Assembly: GCA_029866325.1 (NCBI GenBank)
Contig: JARWZO010000005.1
Span: forward strand, 62,001 to 126,000
Direction of reading: 5' to 3'
DNA length: 64,000 bases
Origin: Fluviicola sp.
GTDB lineage: Bacteria > Bacteroidota > Bacteroidia > Flavobacteriales_D > Crocinitomicaceae
A program made the position numbers and the translations under genes. Shown here in pieces: positions 7,907-16,410 of the stretch. How positions within the stretch are numbered: position 1 is the first letter of the stretch; each line of letters opens with the position of its first letter. The notes beneath the pieces are model-generated. The model saw only the letters and a program-made list of their open reading frames with translations. It did no database searches and was not told the DNA's origin.

Positions 7907-9169
7907 TCATTTCCTTACAATTATCAACTCTTGCCAATTTGAATAATATATGGTCTTCAATCCTTTTAAATTATCGGATGGTCTCAACACGATTCTGACT
8001 TTATACTTTCCCGGATATGGAAAATGGTGTACTTCAGTCAAATTGATTTCTTTGAAATATTCTTCTCCGGAATTAAGTATCTTATTCTCATTTGAACTAA
8101 AATAGCCATACTCAGCATTTGAGAAAAACCGAAATTTCTTGCCATCTTCTGAAATCGCCTCTAAATAAATATCACTCTCACTGCTTTCGAGACTATAATC
8201 GAGGTAATCATTGACGATGGTGATCTTCGGATGATTCAAGTTCTTTATAACAAATTCTGCTTCACAATAAGACATTTCAGGGCTGTTGTGAGTGGCGATG
8301 ATTTTTGCCGTAGGTTGTTTCAATTTCAGTGAAAGGACTAGGTTACTATCCGGGTTATCGCGGATAACGGTGTCAAATGGCTGGTCACAATATTGGCTTA
8401 TGTATTCGATCCCGTAGTTTCCCGCTTTTTTCCAACTTTCACAAGCGGAAGCAATATCACAGATTTCCATGTAAGAAAGCCCTATATTGTTGTATCGCGC
8501 CTCTAAGCTTTTTTGATCAAGACTGTATAAAATAGCGTCCTTCATATCAATAAAAGCTCCCTCAACATCAAGCTGGGAATTGAATTTTGCTGATGCTCTT
8601 TCCCCTAAAATTATGGGGTTGTGTGGCTCCAGTGAATCTGCTTTGTTAAAACAGTAAATAATTCTTTTAAAATCAACGGGACCTTTATACTGCAACTCTT
8701 GTGCTTCCTGAAATAATTCAAACGCCTCTTTATTATTAATCTTTTCCTTTCGTGTAGAATTTTCATATAAAATTTTGGACAATTCGCTCATGGATAATTC
8801 AGTTGCACTTTCTCTTCCGTCGCATACCTTTATTTTTCGGGGATTATCTAAAACTGATAGATGTCTTTCCGCAATGTTGGAACGGTATTTATAACACATC
8901 ACAAAAAACAACGGTATCTGCAGTTCTTTTTTTTCAATAAAAAATAAGCTGTCTATGATTTGAAAATCCAACTCAAAAAGAGTCTCCATTGCCTCGGCTT
9001 GACGCGTTTGTTCAGCCGCTGGGTTATCTGGATAAAGCATTACACAATCGTATCCTTTTAATTCTGACAACAACTTCGACAGGTTGACTGAATTCGGTTT
9101 TTTGGTTGAAACTTGTGAGAACCCCAGATGGCAGATCAGCAAAAGGATTGACAGTAGGCTATATTTCAT
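7907..9169 (-). CDS. Secreted protein with TPR-like region, function unknown
   Basis: Not recognised as a named family. The N-terminus MKYSLLSILLLICHLGFSQ is a standard signal peptide, so the product is exported (420 aa). The middle (about residues 140-245: KEAFELFQEAQELQYKG, FKRIIYCFNKADSLEPHNP, ARYNNIGLSYMEICDIASAC) reads like two or three TPR helical hairpins. The C-terminal part (LKLKQPTAKIIATHNSPEM to the end) is beta-rich and could be an immunoglobulin-like domain. It lies between the FAD oxidoreductase (39-base gap, same strand) and the bacilliredoxin. The sequence around it is relatively AT-rich. Confidence 0.75.
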   Translation of the reverse strand: MKYSLLSILLLICHLGFSQVSTKKPNSVNLSKLLSELKGYDCVMLYPDNPAAEQTRQAEAMETLFELDFQIIDSLFFIEKKELQIPLFFVMCYKYRSNIAERHLSVLDNPRKIKVCDGRESATELSMSELSKILYENSTRKEKINNKEAFELFQEAQELQYKGPVDFKRIIYCFNKADSLEPHNPIILGERASAKFNSQLDVEGAFIDMKDAILYSLDQKSLEARYNNIGLSYMEICDIASACESWKKAGNYGIEYISQYCDQPFDTVIRDNPDSNLVLSLKLKQPTAKIIATHNSPEMSYCEAEFVIKNLNHPKITIVNDYLDYSLESSESDIYLEAISEDGKKFRFFSNAEYGYFSSNENKILNSGEEYFKEINLTEVHHFPYPGKYKVRIVLRPSDNLKGLKTIYYSNWQELIIVRK

Positions 9170-9208
9170 AATATTGTTTCAACAAAAATAACGAAATCGC
9201 GTTTAAGC

Positions 9209-10243
9209 TCACTTGTTGAACCGCGCGATGTCCGATTCGGGATGCAAGGGTTTTCCTTCCGCTAAATAATCGGTCAGTTCCTGCATCAGCAACGGAGCCA
9301 TCATGTAACCTTTCGCGCCCAAGCCATTGGCAATAACCAATTTCGGAAATTCGGCATGTTTTCCCATCAAAGGTCTCCGATCAAGAACCGTTGGCCGAAC
9401 TCCTGCCACATGATCGACCACTTCGTAAGGTGCGTTGGTAACGGAGGCGATGTTTTCTTCAATCAATGCGCGCGCTGTTTCGGTAGGAATTACATTGTCG
9501 GTATCCCATTCGTAGTTCGACCCCGCTTTGAACAGTCCGTTTCCAATCGGTAATAAAAAACACTTGCGGTTGAGCGATTCTTCCTGCGAAATGCTTGGTG
9601 CATGAATGGTTAATACTTCACCCTTGGTTTGTTGCAACGGCAAATGTCCGAACCATGGATTGGCTTTCCCGTCTTTTCCTTCAGCGAAAATGATGTAGTC
9701 GTACACTTCACGTTTATAAGTAGCGTTCACCGGATCGATGTTAGCATAATCCAACTCCTCACTTTCGAGCAATACTTGTTCTAAAAACCAATTGCGCTGC
9801 GTTGCATAATAAGATGCCGCATCTACATGCGAAGCGCCTTTCACCAACCCCGTTCCAAAGGTGTTTTGCGGAATCGGAAAGTTGACATCTGCTTCGGTTT
9901 GCAGTGCCATGAAGTCACAGTAGTGCGGTAATGCTTGTTTCTTGAGCCAATATCCCGCTTCTTGTTCACTTGCAAACAGTCGTCTGATAGCGAGCGGATA
10001 TTGAAAGGTAGTGTTGAATTTTTTTCCGAGTTCTTGATAAAAAGCATCCGCAACCGGCATAAACTCTTCTGCCCGCCAACTCAAGGTCATGCGCCGAAAC
10101 ACCAACGGATTGATGATTCCACCGGCTACTTTTGTCGACTGATTGATTCCTTTGTCGATGATCTTAAAATCGATTCCTTTTGCTAAGAAACGGTGAGCCA
10201 AACACGTGCCGGCAACTCCGCTTCCGATAATAAGCACTTTCAT
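9209..10243 (-). CDS. FAD-dependent oxidoreductase, DAO (glycine/D-amino acid oxidase) family
   Basis: The N-terminus VLIIGSGVAGTCLAHRF is a Rossmann GxGxxG FAD-binding motif with an acidic residue ending strand two (KIIDKG). The C-terminus ANGLGAKGYMMAPLLMQEL is the second FAD-contact segment of the DAO fold, and GVRPTVLDRRPLMG is typical of this family. Length is 344 aa with no signal peptide. The substrate cannot be named; oxidation of an amino acid or N-methyl amine is the family rule. It may be co-transcribed with the unknown secreted protein downstream. Confidence 0.85.
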   Translation of the reverse strand: MKVLIIGSGVAGTCLAHRFLAKGIDFKIIDKGINQSTKVAGGIINPLVFRRMTLSWRAEEFMPVADAFYQELGKKFNTTFQYPLAIRRLFASEQEAGYWLKKQALPHYCDFMALQTEADVNFPIPQNTFGTGLVKGASHVDAASYYATQRNWFLEQVLLESEELDYANIDPVNATYKREVYDYIIFAEGKDGKANPWFGHLPLQQTKGEVLTIHAPSISQEESLNRKCFLLPIGNGLFKAGSNYEWDTDNVIPTETARALIEENIASVTNAPYEVVDHVAGVRPTVLDRRPLMGKHAEFPKLVIANGLGAKGYMMAPLLMQELTDYLAEGKPLHPESDIARFNK

Positions 10244-10333
10244 GGCTACAAAGAACGGTAAGTTTTCAGAAACAACAGCTCGTTTATCGTGTTTTCAGGA
10301 AATCAATTTGAGAGAAAAAGTTCCTTCCTAATT

Positions 10334-11845
10334 TCACACCTTCAACGCTCCGTTTACATCCAATAAATAGAAATCATAGGTATTCAGCGCTTTCCAAACC
10401 AATTTCACTTTTTTCGGACTGAAATCACTTACCGAATAAGGTTTGTCGAGATTTTCGAAGAAGCGGCTGTCAACCTGGTAAAACGGCAAATCATCGTAAT
10501 CGAGATCGCGTGGAACCTTGCTGCCCGGAAGCACCAATAGTTGTTCGCCCGGATTGAGCTTGAAACTGACAATGCCACCTTTTTCAACGTAGCCCGAGTA
10601 GACCCATTCGTCTGCTCTGTCTTTGAAAACCAGAATGAAAACAGACAATTGGGTGTCGTTTTGGAATTTTGCGGTAACGGTGCCGGTTTTGTCTTTCAAA
10701 GCTTCGGTCGATGGAAATGGGTTATCGTATTTTTTACTGTCTGCCGAAAGTGGAGTGCGCCCCTGCGAATCTTTTTCGCGCCACTGCGAGATGAGTTGTT
10801 CCGCTTGCAGGTTGTTCCAGGGAATGTTTACAATCAACTCCTGACCTACGTAATCCATGTCCGGACGATCAATCTGATTATCCGTTCCTTCACGCTGCTG
10901 CTTGATCTGATGCAACAGTGAATCCATGGTTGCACGTTCTTCAGGTGTAAAATCCATGAAGGCAGTTTTTTCCTGTGGCTTATCAGGCTCTGGTTCGGTA
11001 GGTAACCACCAAATCACACCGATCAGCACAATGAGTGCAATCAAACTGGCTGCAATGGCAATGATCTGTTTCACCGATGTTTTCTTGTTTTCAACTTTTA
11101 CGGTGTTGTTTTTCACCATGCGTTCCATGTCGCGCAATTCCTCCAAATGATCGGTGTTCAACGTCAAACGATTGAGTTCTTTGATGAAATAAAGCACCAG
11201 TCGCTTGGATGAGTGTTTGTGATGAGCCACTTCTACCAAGGTTTCTACCCACATGGTTTTAACCCGGTAAAACGAAAGTGAAAAGAGGTTTAATAGTTCC
11301 ACCAACTCCGGCGTAAGCGTTTTTTGAATCAACATGTGCAATTCGTTTTCCGAACGGGCTTGTTGAATTTGGGAAGTCAGCAAGGTATGTTGCTCCCGCA
11401 AATGTGCATAGACAATGCTTTGAACCACGTCGGCTTCTCGCTCATTCAACAACACCAGATAGGTCATTCCTTTTTGCCAGGCATCGATGCTGTTTTCTTG
11501 CATCAAACTGTTGAGTTTTTTACTCAGAAAAGGTGTTATAAACTGTTGAAATCTTGGGAACAAGGCATGGTTCACAACACGTGTGGTATTCTGAAATGGC
11601 AATATCGATCCGTTTTCATCTAATAAAAATGCCAGACTACGCTCTTGTTCTGTCCAATCTAAAAAAAGCACAAACTCTTCCGATTGCAGGTTGATGAGCC
11701 ATTGTTCAGTTTCAGGAATACTATTCCTTGAAGCGCATTCACTTGCATAAAACGCGGTTCTGAACGCGTCTTGATCGGCAGTAGCAACTGGGAAATGAAC
11801 TGTCGGAAACTGTTGTCGAAGTGTGGATAAACGGATAAATCGCAT
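10334..11845 (-). CDS. Single-pass membrane protein of unknown function
   Basis: No family recognised (503 aa). The first roughly 260 residues are helical and Gln/Leu-rich without a signal peptide. One strong membrane segment follows (IIAIAASLIALIVLIGVIWW, about residues 262-282), then a Pro/Glu linker (PTEPEPDKPQEK) and a C-terminal domain with beta-rich stretches (TVTAKFQNDTQLSVFILVF, GQELIVNIPW). The topology suggests a cytoplasmic helical domain with a periplasmic C-terminus, as in anti-sigma-like or mechanosensing proteins, but no known domain is visible. It is divergent from the cytochrome/monooxygenase gene. Confidence 0.75.
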   Translation of the reverse strand: MRFIRLSTLRQQFPTVHFPVATADQDAFRTAFYASECASRNSIPETEQWLINLQSEEFVLFLDWTEQERSLAFLLDENGSILPFQNTTRVVNHALFPRFQQFITPFLSKKLNSLMQENSIDAWQKGMTYLVLLNEREADVVQSIVYAHLREQHTLLTSQIQQARSENELHMLIQKTLTPELVELLNLFSLSFYRVKTMWVETLVEVAHHKHSSKRLVLYFIKELNRLTLNTDHLEELRDMERMVKNNTVKVENKKTSVKQIIAIAASLIALIVLIGVIWWLPTEPEPDKPQEKTAFMDFTPEERATMDSLLHQIKQQREGTDNQIDRPDMDYVGQELIVNIPWNNLQAEQLISQWREKDSQGRTPLSADSKKYDNPFPSTEALKDKTGTVTAKFQNDTQLSVFILVFKDRADEWVYSGYVEKGGIVSFKLNPGEQLLVLPGSKVPRDLDYDDLPFYQVDSRFFENLDKPYSVSDFSPKKVKLVWKALNTYDFYLLDVNGALKV

Positions 11846-11910
11846 GATACGTGAAATTACACAATTTCAAAGATAGCGTTCTTTTTTTTTCAATCATTCA
11901 ACGAAAATCG

Positions 11911-11918
11911 TACCTTTA
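11911..11918 (+). promoter_or_regulatory. -7 box of the cytochrome c/monooxygenase gene
   Basis: TACCTTTA differs from TAnnTTTG only in the last base and lies 20 bases before the ATG at 11938. No clear -33 element is seen. Confidence 0.45.
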
Positions 11919-11937
11919 GTATCGCAAATCATTGACT

Positions 11938-13494
11938 ATGAAACAACTTACTACATTTCTTTTTGCTGCAATTGCTACGCTTGGCTTTGGTCAAACATGG
12001 AGCGATGATGTAGCCTCCATCGTCTACAACAAATGTGCAACCTGTCACCACGATGGTGGAATTGCGCCTACTCCGCTAATGACTTATACAGATGTAAGTC
12101 CTATGGCGAGTGCTATGTATGACGCGATCAACAACGATGTGATGCCACCTTGGCCTCCCGACAATAATTACCAACAATACTCGCACTCGCGTTCACTCAG
12201 TCCAGTAGAAAAATCAACGATGCTGGCGTGGCTCGATAACGGTTATCCGGAAGGAAACAGCGCCAACACACCGCCACCTCCGGTTTTTAACGAAGGCTCT
12301 ATTTTGGGCAATGGCGACTTAGTCGTTCAAATCCCGACTTACATGAGTAAAGCCAATACCCAAGATGATTATGTTTGTTTTTCGGTTCCTGTGGGATTGG
12401 CGCAGAATCGTACTATCCGGGCCGTTGAGATCGTTCCAGGAAACCGCGCTATTGTGCACCATGCGTTGATTTATGTCGATGAAACAGGAACCTATCCTAC
12501 CGATACTGTTGGTGGTGATTGTATGGGACCGGATGCCACCCTCATTGGCGGTTATACGCCAGGTGCTTCACCAATGGTTTTCCCTTCCGGCGTCGGATTT
12601 AAACTCGGAATGGATATTCCCATGGGGAGCAACATCGTTTTCGGAATGCATTATCCGGAAGGAACGTATGGTGAGTATGACAGCACAAAAGTCATTTTTC
12701 ATTTCTATCCGACCAATGAAGTAGGGATTAGGCAAGTATCCGCCGATCCAATCCTCGAGAACTGGGCACTTTCGCTACCACCTAATCAGATTACCGATGC
12801 TACGGCAAGCTATGGTGCTCCAAACGGAATTCCGGTTGATATTTCGGTGTTAAGTGTTTTCCCGCACATGCACCTCATCGGTGAGGCCATTAAAGCCTAT
12901 GCGCTCGATCCACAGAACGATACCATCAAATACATCGATATTCATCATTGGGATTTCCACTGGCAGGATTTCTATTTCTTCCGGTACATTCAAAAAACAC
13001 CTGCCGGATCGGTATTACATGCCGAAGCGGTTTACAATAACACAACGAGCAACGAACACAATCCGTTCGATCCACCGCAGCACGTTTATGCAGGAGAAGG
13101 TACCACAGACGAAATGATGTTGGTGTATTTCCACTACCTCTTGTACCAACCGGGCGATGAAAATTACGACCTGGAAAGTCTGATGAGTGTTGGCTTAACC
13201 GAGCTCTCGAATGAAAACAATGGCGACTGGAGCGTTTATCCAGTGCCGTTTACCGATCAACTCACCATCAACAACGAACAGCTGCAACAAGGTGATCGTG
13301 TTTCGGTGTACATCTACGATTTCCAAGGAAAACTCATCAAACAACTGGCCAATCAAGAACTGATTTCAGGTAGTTTCGCCGGTTTTGTTTGGGATGGAAC
13401 CAACGATCAAGGCATGGCAGCAGCCAAAGGAGGCTACATGGTTTCTATGAACAGAAACGGTGGCTTTAGTTCGACGATGGTGTTGAAACAGTAA
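11938..13494 (+). CDS. Secreted cytochrome c fused to a PHM/DBH-like copper monooxygenase domain
   Basis: Signal peptide MKQLTTFLFAAIATLGFGQ, then a heme-binding CATCH (residues 33-37) in a short cytochrome c-like domain ending near LAWLDNGYPEG. The rest resembles type II copper, ascorbate-dependent monooxygenases (peptidylglycine/dopamine hydroxylase fold). Candidate ligands are all present: HH at 174-175, His238 in FGMHY, HMH at 310-312, and Met393 in DEMM, matching the DEMC methionine of the animal enzymes. The C-terminus (SVYPVPFTDQLTI...GGYMVSMNRNGG) is a T9SS/FlgD-like sorting domain, so it is exported and possibly surface anchored. A TTG six bases earlier is the alternative start. The substrate is unknown. 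Confidence 0.8.
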   Translation: MKQLTTFLFAAIATLGFGQTWSDDVASIVYNKCATCHHDGGIAPTPLMTYTDVSPMASAMYDAINNDVMPPWPPDNNYQQYSHSRSLSPVEKSTMLAWLDNGYPEGNSANTPPPPVFNEGSILGNGDLVVQIPTYMSKANTQDDYVCFSVPVGLAQNRTIRAVEIVPGNRAIVHHALIYVDETGTYPTDTVGGDCMGPDATLIGGYTPGASPMVFPSGVGFKLGMDIPMGSNIVFGMHYPEGTYGEYDSTKVIFHFYPTNEVGIRQVSADPILENWALSLPPNQITDATASYGAPNGIPVDISVLSVFPHMHLIGEAIKAYALDPQNDTIKYIDIHHWDFHWQDFYFFRYIQKTPAGSVLHAEAVYNNTTSNEHNPFDPPQHVYAGEGTTDEMMLVYFHYLLYQPGDENYDLESLMSVGLTELSNENNGDWSVYPVPFTDQLTINNEQLQQGDRVSVYIYDFQGKLIKQLANQELISGSFAGFVWDGTNDQGMAAAKGGYMVSMNRNGGFSSTMVLKQ

Positions 13495-13515
13495 ACACAT
13501 TAATGATAAACAGGA

Positions 13516-13543
13516 GGGGCGCGATAAAATCGCGCCCCTTTTT
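13516..13543 (+). terminator. Intrinsic terminator
   Basis: GGGGCGCGAT (13516-13525) pairs perfectly with ATCGCGCCCC (13529-13538), followed by TTTTT. It closes the monooxygenase gene and faces the S41 protease gene end. Confidence 0.9.
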
Positions 13544-13574
13544 CGTTAATCCAAATCAACCGTTTTTTTCAATC

Positions 13575-15158
13575 CTATTTCCCCTTCAAAAACTTCAATG
13601 CTTTCTGAACGTCGGTATCATATTTCGTTGTAACGCTGAAATATCCTTGCTCCAAGAACAACTGGCGGGCAATTTCGGCCTTTAACGAACGACGAATCAA
13701 TTCGTAACTGGTTTTGTAATCTTTGTCGATGCGCGGCACATCGTTGTTGTCTTCGGCGTAGGTAACGAAACGCTCCATCAACTCAGCACTCACCTCAAAA
13801 CGTTTCAGGAAATCCTGCTCGTTTTTCCAGTTGGAACGTTTGTTGGTTACAAAATCAAACGCAAAATTCTGGAAGGCAGGTGAGTAACGCAAATCAACAT
13901 AATAATAACTGGAATTGGAGGTGTCTACTGCCACAAATAAATCCGGCATAATGCCACCACCACCATAAACAATGCGATTGTGAACCGTTCTGTATTTCTT
14001 CGCATTTTTAAAGATCGTGGAATCGGGAGCAAACAATTCACCGTTTGATTGACGGTCGAATTGGTCGTGGTAATACTTGTCGTAATTTCCATCAAAATCT
14101 TTTTGAATACAGCGTCCGGAAGGTGTATAATAACGAGCAATGGTCAGGCGCAGGTTACTGCTATCACGTAGCATGAAGTCCTGTTGAACCAAACCTTTTC
14201 CAAACGACCGGCGACCGATAATCGTAGCACGATCATTGTCTTGCAACGCACCCGCCACAATCTCACTTGCCGAAGCAGAATTTTCATTGATGAGCACAAC
14301 TGCTACTGTTTTTTCAAGCAATCCACCTGCAGTCGCCATGAATGGCGGGCCCTTCATTTTTTTACCGCGGATTTCCACAATTTTTGCTCCTGCCGGTAAA
14401 AATTCATCCGCAATTTGCACAGCACCATTCAATACACCACCACCGTTTTCACGCAAATCGAAAATGAGTTTCTTCATCCCTTTTTCTTTCAGCTTACGAG
14501 CGGCTTCGTGAAATTCATACGATGAACTCACTGAAAACTGATCCAGGCGAATGTAGCCTGTTTCTTTGTCGAGCATAATCGCACACACAATTGATTCTAT
14601 CGGGATAATGCCGCGAATGATCTTCTTGGAAAATTGTTTTTTACCACGCAAAAGCACAACGTTTACCGAAGTGTTTTCATCGCCTTTCAACATTCCCATG
14701 ATGTCTTTGGTCTCTATTTTTTTACCGGCAATGGTTTTTTGATCGATCTTGATTATGCGATCACCGGCATGCACACCAGCGCGTTCCGATGGAGAACCCG
14801 GAACCACATTCGTTACACACAACGTATCGCGGATGATCGAAAAGCGGATTCCTACGCCCCCGAATTTCCCTTGAATCACTTCATTGGCCGATTTTAAATC
14901 TTCGGCGCGAATGTAGTTGGAATGCGGATCGAGCTCATGCAACATGTCTGAAATGGTTTTTTCAAACAGTTCATCGCGTTGAATCGAATCAACGTATTCC
15001 TGGTCCAAAATCCCGATGACTTCCTGCATCTTCGAGAAGTTGCCGGATTCATTGGTTGTAATAGTATTGCTACTAATAATGCGCCCTATAAAAATTCCCG
15101 CCGACATAAATGTCAGTAGCAGGAAAGGCAGTAAAAAGGTATTCTTAGATTTCAACAT
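13575..15158 (-). CDS. S41 family C-terminal processing peptidase
   Basis: Tail-specific (CtpA/Prc-like) serine protease of the periplasm. Order: N-terminal membrane anchor (FLLPFLLLTFMSAGIFIGRII), helical segment (EVIGILDQEYVDSIQ), PDZ domain (GGVGIRFS to KIDQKTIAGK), then the protease core with NSASASEIVAGAL holding the catalytic Ser (about residue 296) and SFGKGLVQ holding the Lys. Length (527 aa) is normal. A frame extension to 15200 would overlap the deaminase gene more deeply; the ATG at 15158 (MLKSKN) gives a proper anchor and only 14 bases of overlap. The overlap indicates an operon with the deaminase. Confidence 0.92.
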   Translation of the reverse strand: MLKSKNTFLLPFLLLTFMSAGIFIGRIISSNTITTNESGNFSKMQEVIGILDQEYVDSIQRDELFEKTISDMLHELDPHSNYIRAEDLKSANEVIQGKFGGVGIRFSIIRDTLCVTNVVPGSPSERAGVHAGDRIIKIDQKTIAGKKIETKDIMGMLKGDENTSVNVVLLRGKKQFSKKIIRGIIPIESIVCAIMLDKETGYIRLDQFSVSSSYEFHEAARKLKEKGMKKLIFDLRENGGGVLNGAVQIADEFLPAGAKIVEIRGKKMKGPPFMATAGGLLEKTVAVVLINENSASASEIVAGALQDNDRATIIGRRSFGKGLVQQDFMLRDSSNLRLTIARYYTPSGRCIQKDFDGNYDKYYHDQFDRQSNGELFAPDSTIFKNAKKYRTVHNRIVYGGGGIMPDLFVAVDTSNSSYYYVDLRYSPAFQNFAFDFVTNKRSNWKNEQDFLKRFEVSAELMERFVTYAEDNNDVPRIDKDYKTSYELIRRSLKAEIARQLFLEQGYFSVTTKYDTDVQKALKFLKGK

Positions 15159-15609
15159 CGTCAAAAGGATCTGGAATATGAACAACTTCAACACCCGCAT
15201 TCTTCAGGAAATCAATTCCGGCGGTGTCTTTGTACTCGTTTGAATATACTACCCGACAGATTCCGGCTTGTAGCACCAGTTTACTACAATCTTTGCAGGG
15301 TGAAAGGGTCAAATAAAGTGTTGCGTTTCGGCAATCATTGGTTGAACGGGCAACTTTTAAAATAGCGTTTGCTTCAGCGTGAAGTACATACCAATGTGTA
15401 TCGCCGTCATCATTCTCGCAGGAATTATCAAAACCTGCCGGAGTGCCGTTGTAGCCATCCGAAATAATCATTCCGTCGCGCACAATGAGAGCACCCACTT
15501 TTTTGCGGCAGCAGTGCGACAATTGCGCCCAGGTGGTTGCCATGCGTAAATAAGCTTTATCGTAGCGCTTTAGTTTTGATTGGTTGGATACGGATTCAAT
15601 TTCTGACAT
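15145..15609 (-). CDS. dCMP deaminase family protein
   Basis: Zinc-dependent cytidine/deoxycytidylate deaminase, expected to convert dCMP to dUMP for dTTP synthesis. The active site HAEANAI (Zn-binding His and proton-shuttle Glu, about residue 73) and PCKDC (two Zn-binding Cys, about 104-107) are intact, and DGYNGTPAGFDNSC is the usual substrate loop. Length is 154 aa. Its 3' end overlaps the start of the S41 protease gene by 14 bases, and it follows the response regulator at 15 bases, so the three genes may be one transcript. Confidence 0.93.
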   Translation of the reverse strand: MSEIESVSNQSKLKRYDKAYLRMATTWAQLSHCCRKKVGALIVRDGMIISDGYNGTPAGFDNSCENDDGDTHWYVLHAEANAILKVARSTNDCRNATLYLTLSPCKDCSKLVLQAGICRVVYSNEYKDTAGIDFLKNAGVEVVHIPDPFDDVEI

Positions 15610-15624
15610 GGCACAAAAATAGGA

Positions 15625-16317
15625 TTATTCGGGCAAAGTGAACTTGTATCCCACTCCGCGGATGGAATGAAAATAAAGCGGGTTTTTCGGGTCTTTTTCA
15701 AAAAGCTTCCGAAAATTCAAAATGTAATTGTCAATTGTGCGTCCTGTAGGGTATTGATCGTTCCCCCAAAGTGTTGCAAGAATCTCATCTCGGGAAACAA
15801 CCTGATCCTGTTTCGATTGAAATAATTGCAACAATTCTATTTCGCGCTTAGTCAACAGTTCCTTATGATTGGTTGTGTGATCAATAACCTCATAGGTGGC
15901 ATAAACGACCTCTTTGGTTCCGACCTTCAGATTTTCTGCTGTTGTCAGTTCTTTCTCATTGGTCTTCAACAAAATTTGAATGCGCAGCAACAATTCTTCC
16001 AGATCAAACGGTTTGGGTAAATAATCATTGGCGCCAAGTTTCAATCCGGCAATTCGATCAACCGCAGTACCTTTAGCCGAAAGAAACAAAATCGGGACAT
16101 CACTTTGCTGCCTGAATGCACGGCAAATATCCAATCCACTCACTTCAGGAAGCATTACATCGAGGACGACCAACTGAAACTGAGACAATTTATCGGCAAA
16201 CGTCAACGCCAACCGACCGTTATTACAGGTAACAACGTCATATCCTTCCAGCTCTAGGTTTAACTGGATCATTTCCGACAATGCCGGCTCATCTTCAATG
16301 ACTAAAATGTGATACAT
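15625..16317 (-). CDS. OmpR/PhoB-type response regulator
   Basis: A receiver domain (HILVIEDEP acidic pocket, VVLDVMLPEVSG phospho-acceptor Asp near residue 53, YLPKPF conserved Lys) is joined to a winged-helix DNA-binding domain (LLTKREIELLQLF ... GRTIDNYILNFRKLF ... IRGVGYKF). Length is 230 aa from the ATG at 16317; a 10-codon extension to 16347 is unlikely because MYHILVIEDE is the normal start. No histidine kinase is encoded beside it, so its partner must be elsewhere or it acts as an orphan. It leads the run into dCMP deaminase and the S41 protease. Confidence 0.93.
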   Translation of the reverse strand: MYHILVIEDEPALSEMIQLNLELEGYDVVTCNNGRLALTFADKLSQFQLVVLDVMLPEVSGLDICRAFRQQSDVPILFLSAKGTAVDRIAGLKLGANDYLPKPFDLEELLLRIQILLKTNEKELTTAENLKVGTKEVVYATYEVIDHTTNHKELLTKREIELLQLFQSKQDQVVSRDEILATLWGNDQYPTGRTIDNYILNFRKLFEKDPKNPLYFHSIRGVGYKFTLPE

Positions 16318-16351
16318 GGAATAAATTCTATGGTAAAAAAAACGCAAATAA

Positions 16352-16383
16352 TTGGATTCTTATGTTAAAAGACATTAAATTTG
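16352..16383 (+). promoter_or_regulatory. Promoter of the T9SS protease gene
   Basis: TTG (16352-16354), 21 bases, then a perfect TAAATTTG (16376-16383), 27 bases before the ATG at 16411. Confidence 0.6.
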
Positions 16384-16410
16384 GTGACTATGCTAAAATA
16401 AACAAGTAAA

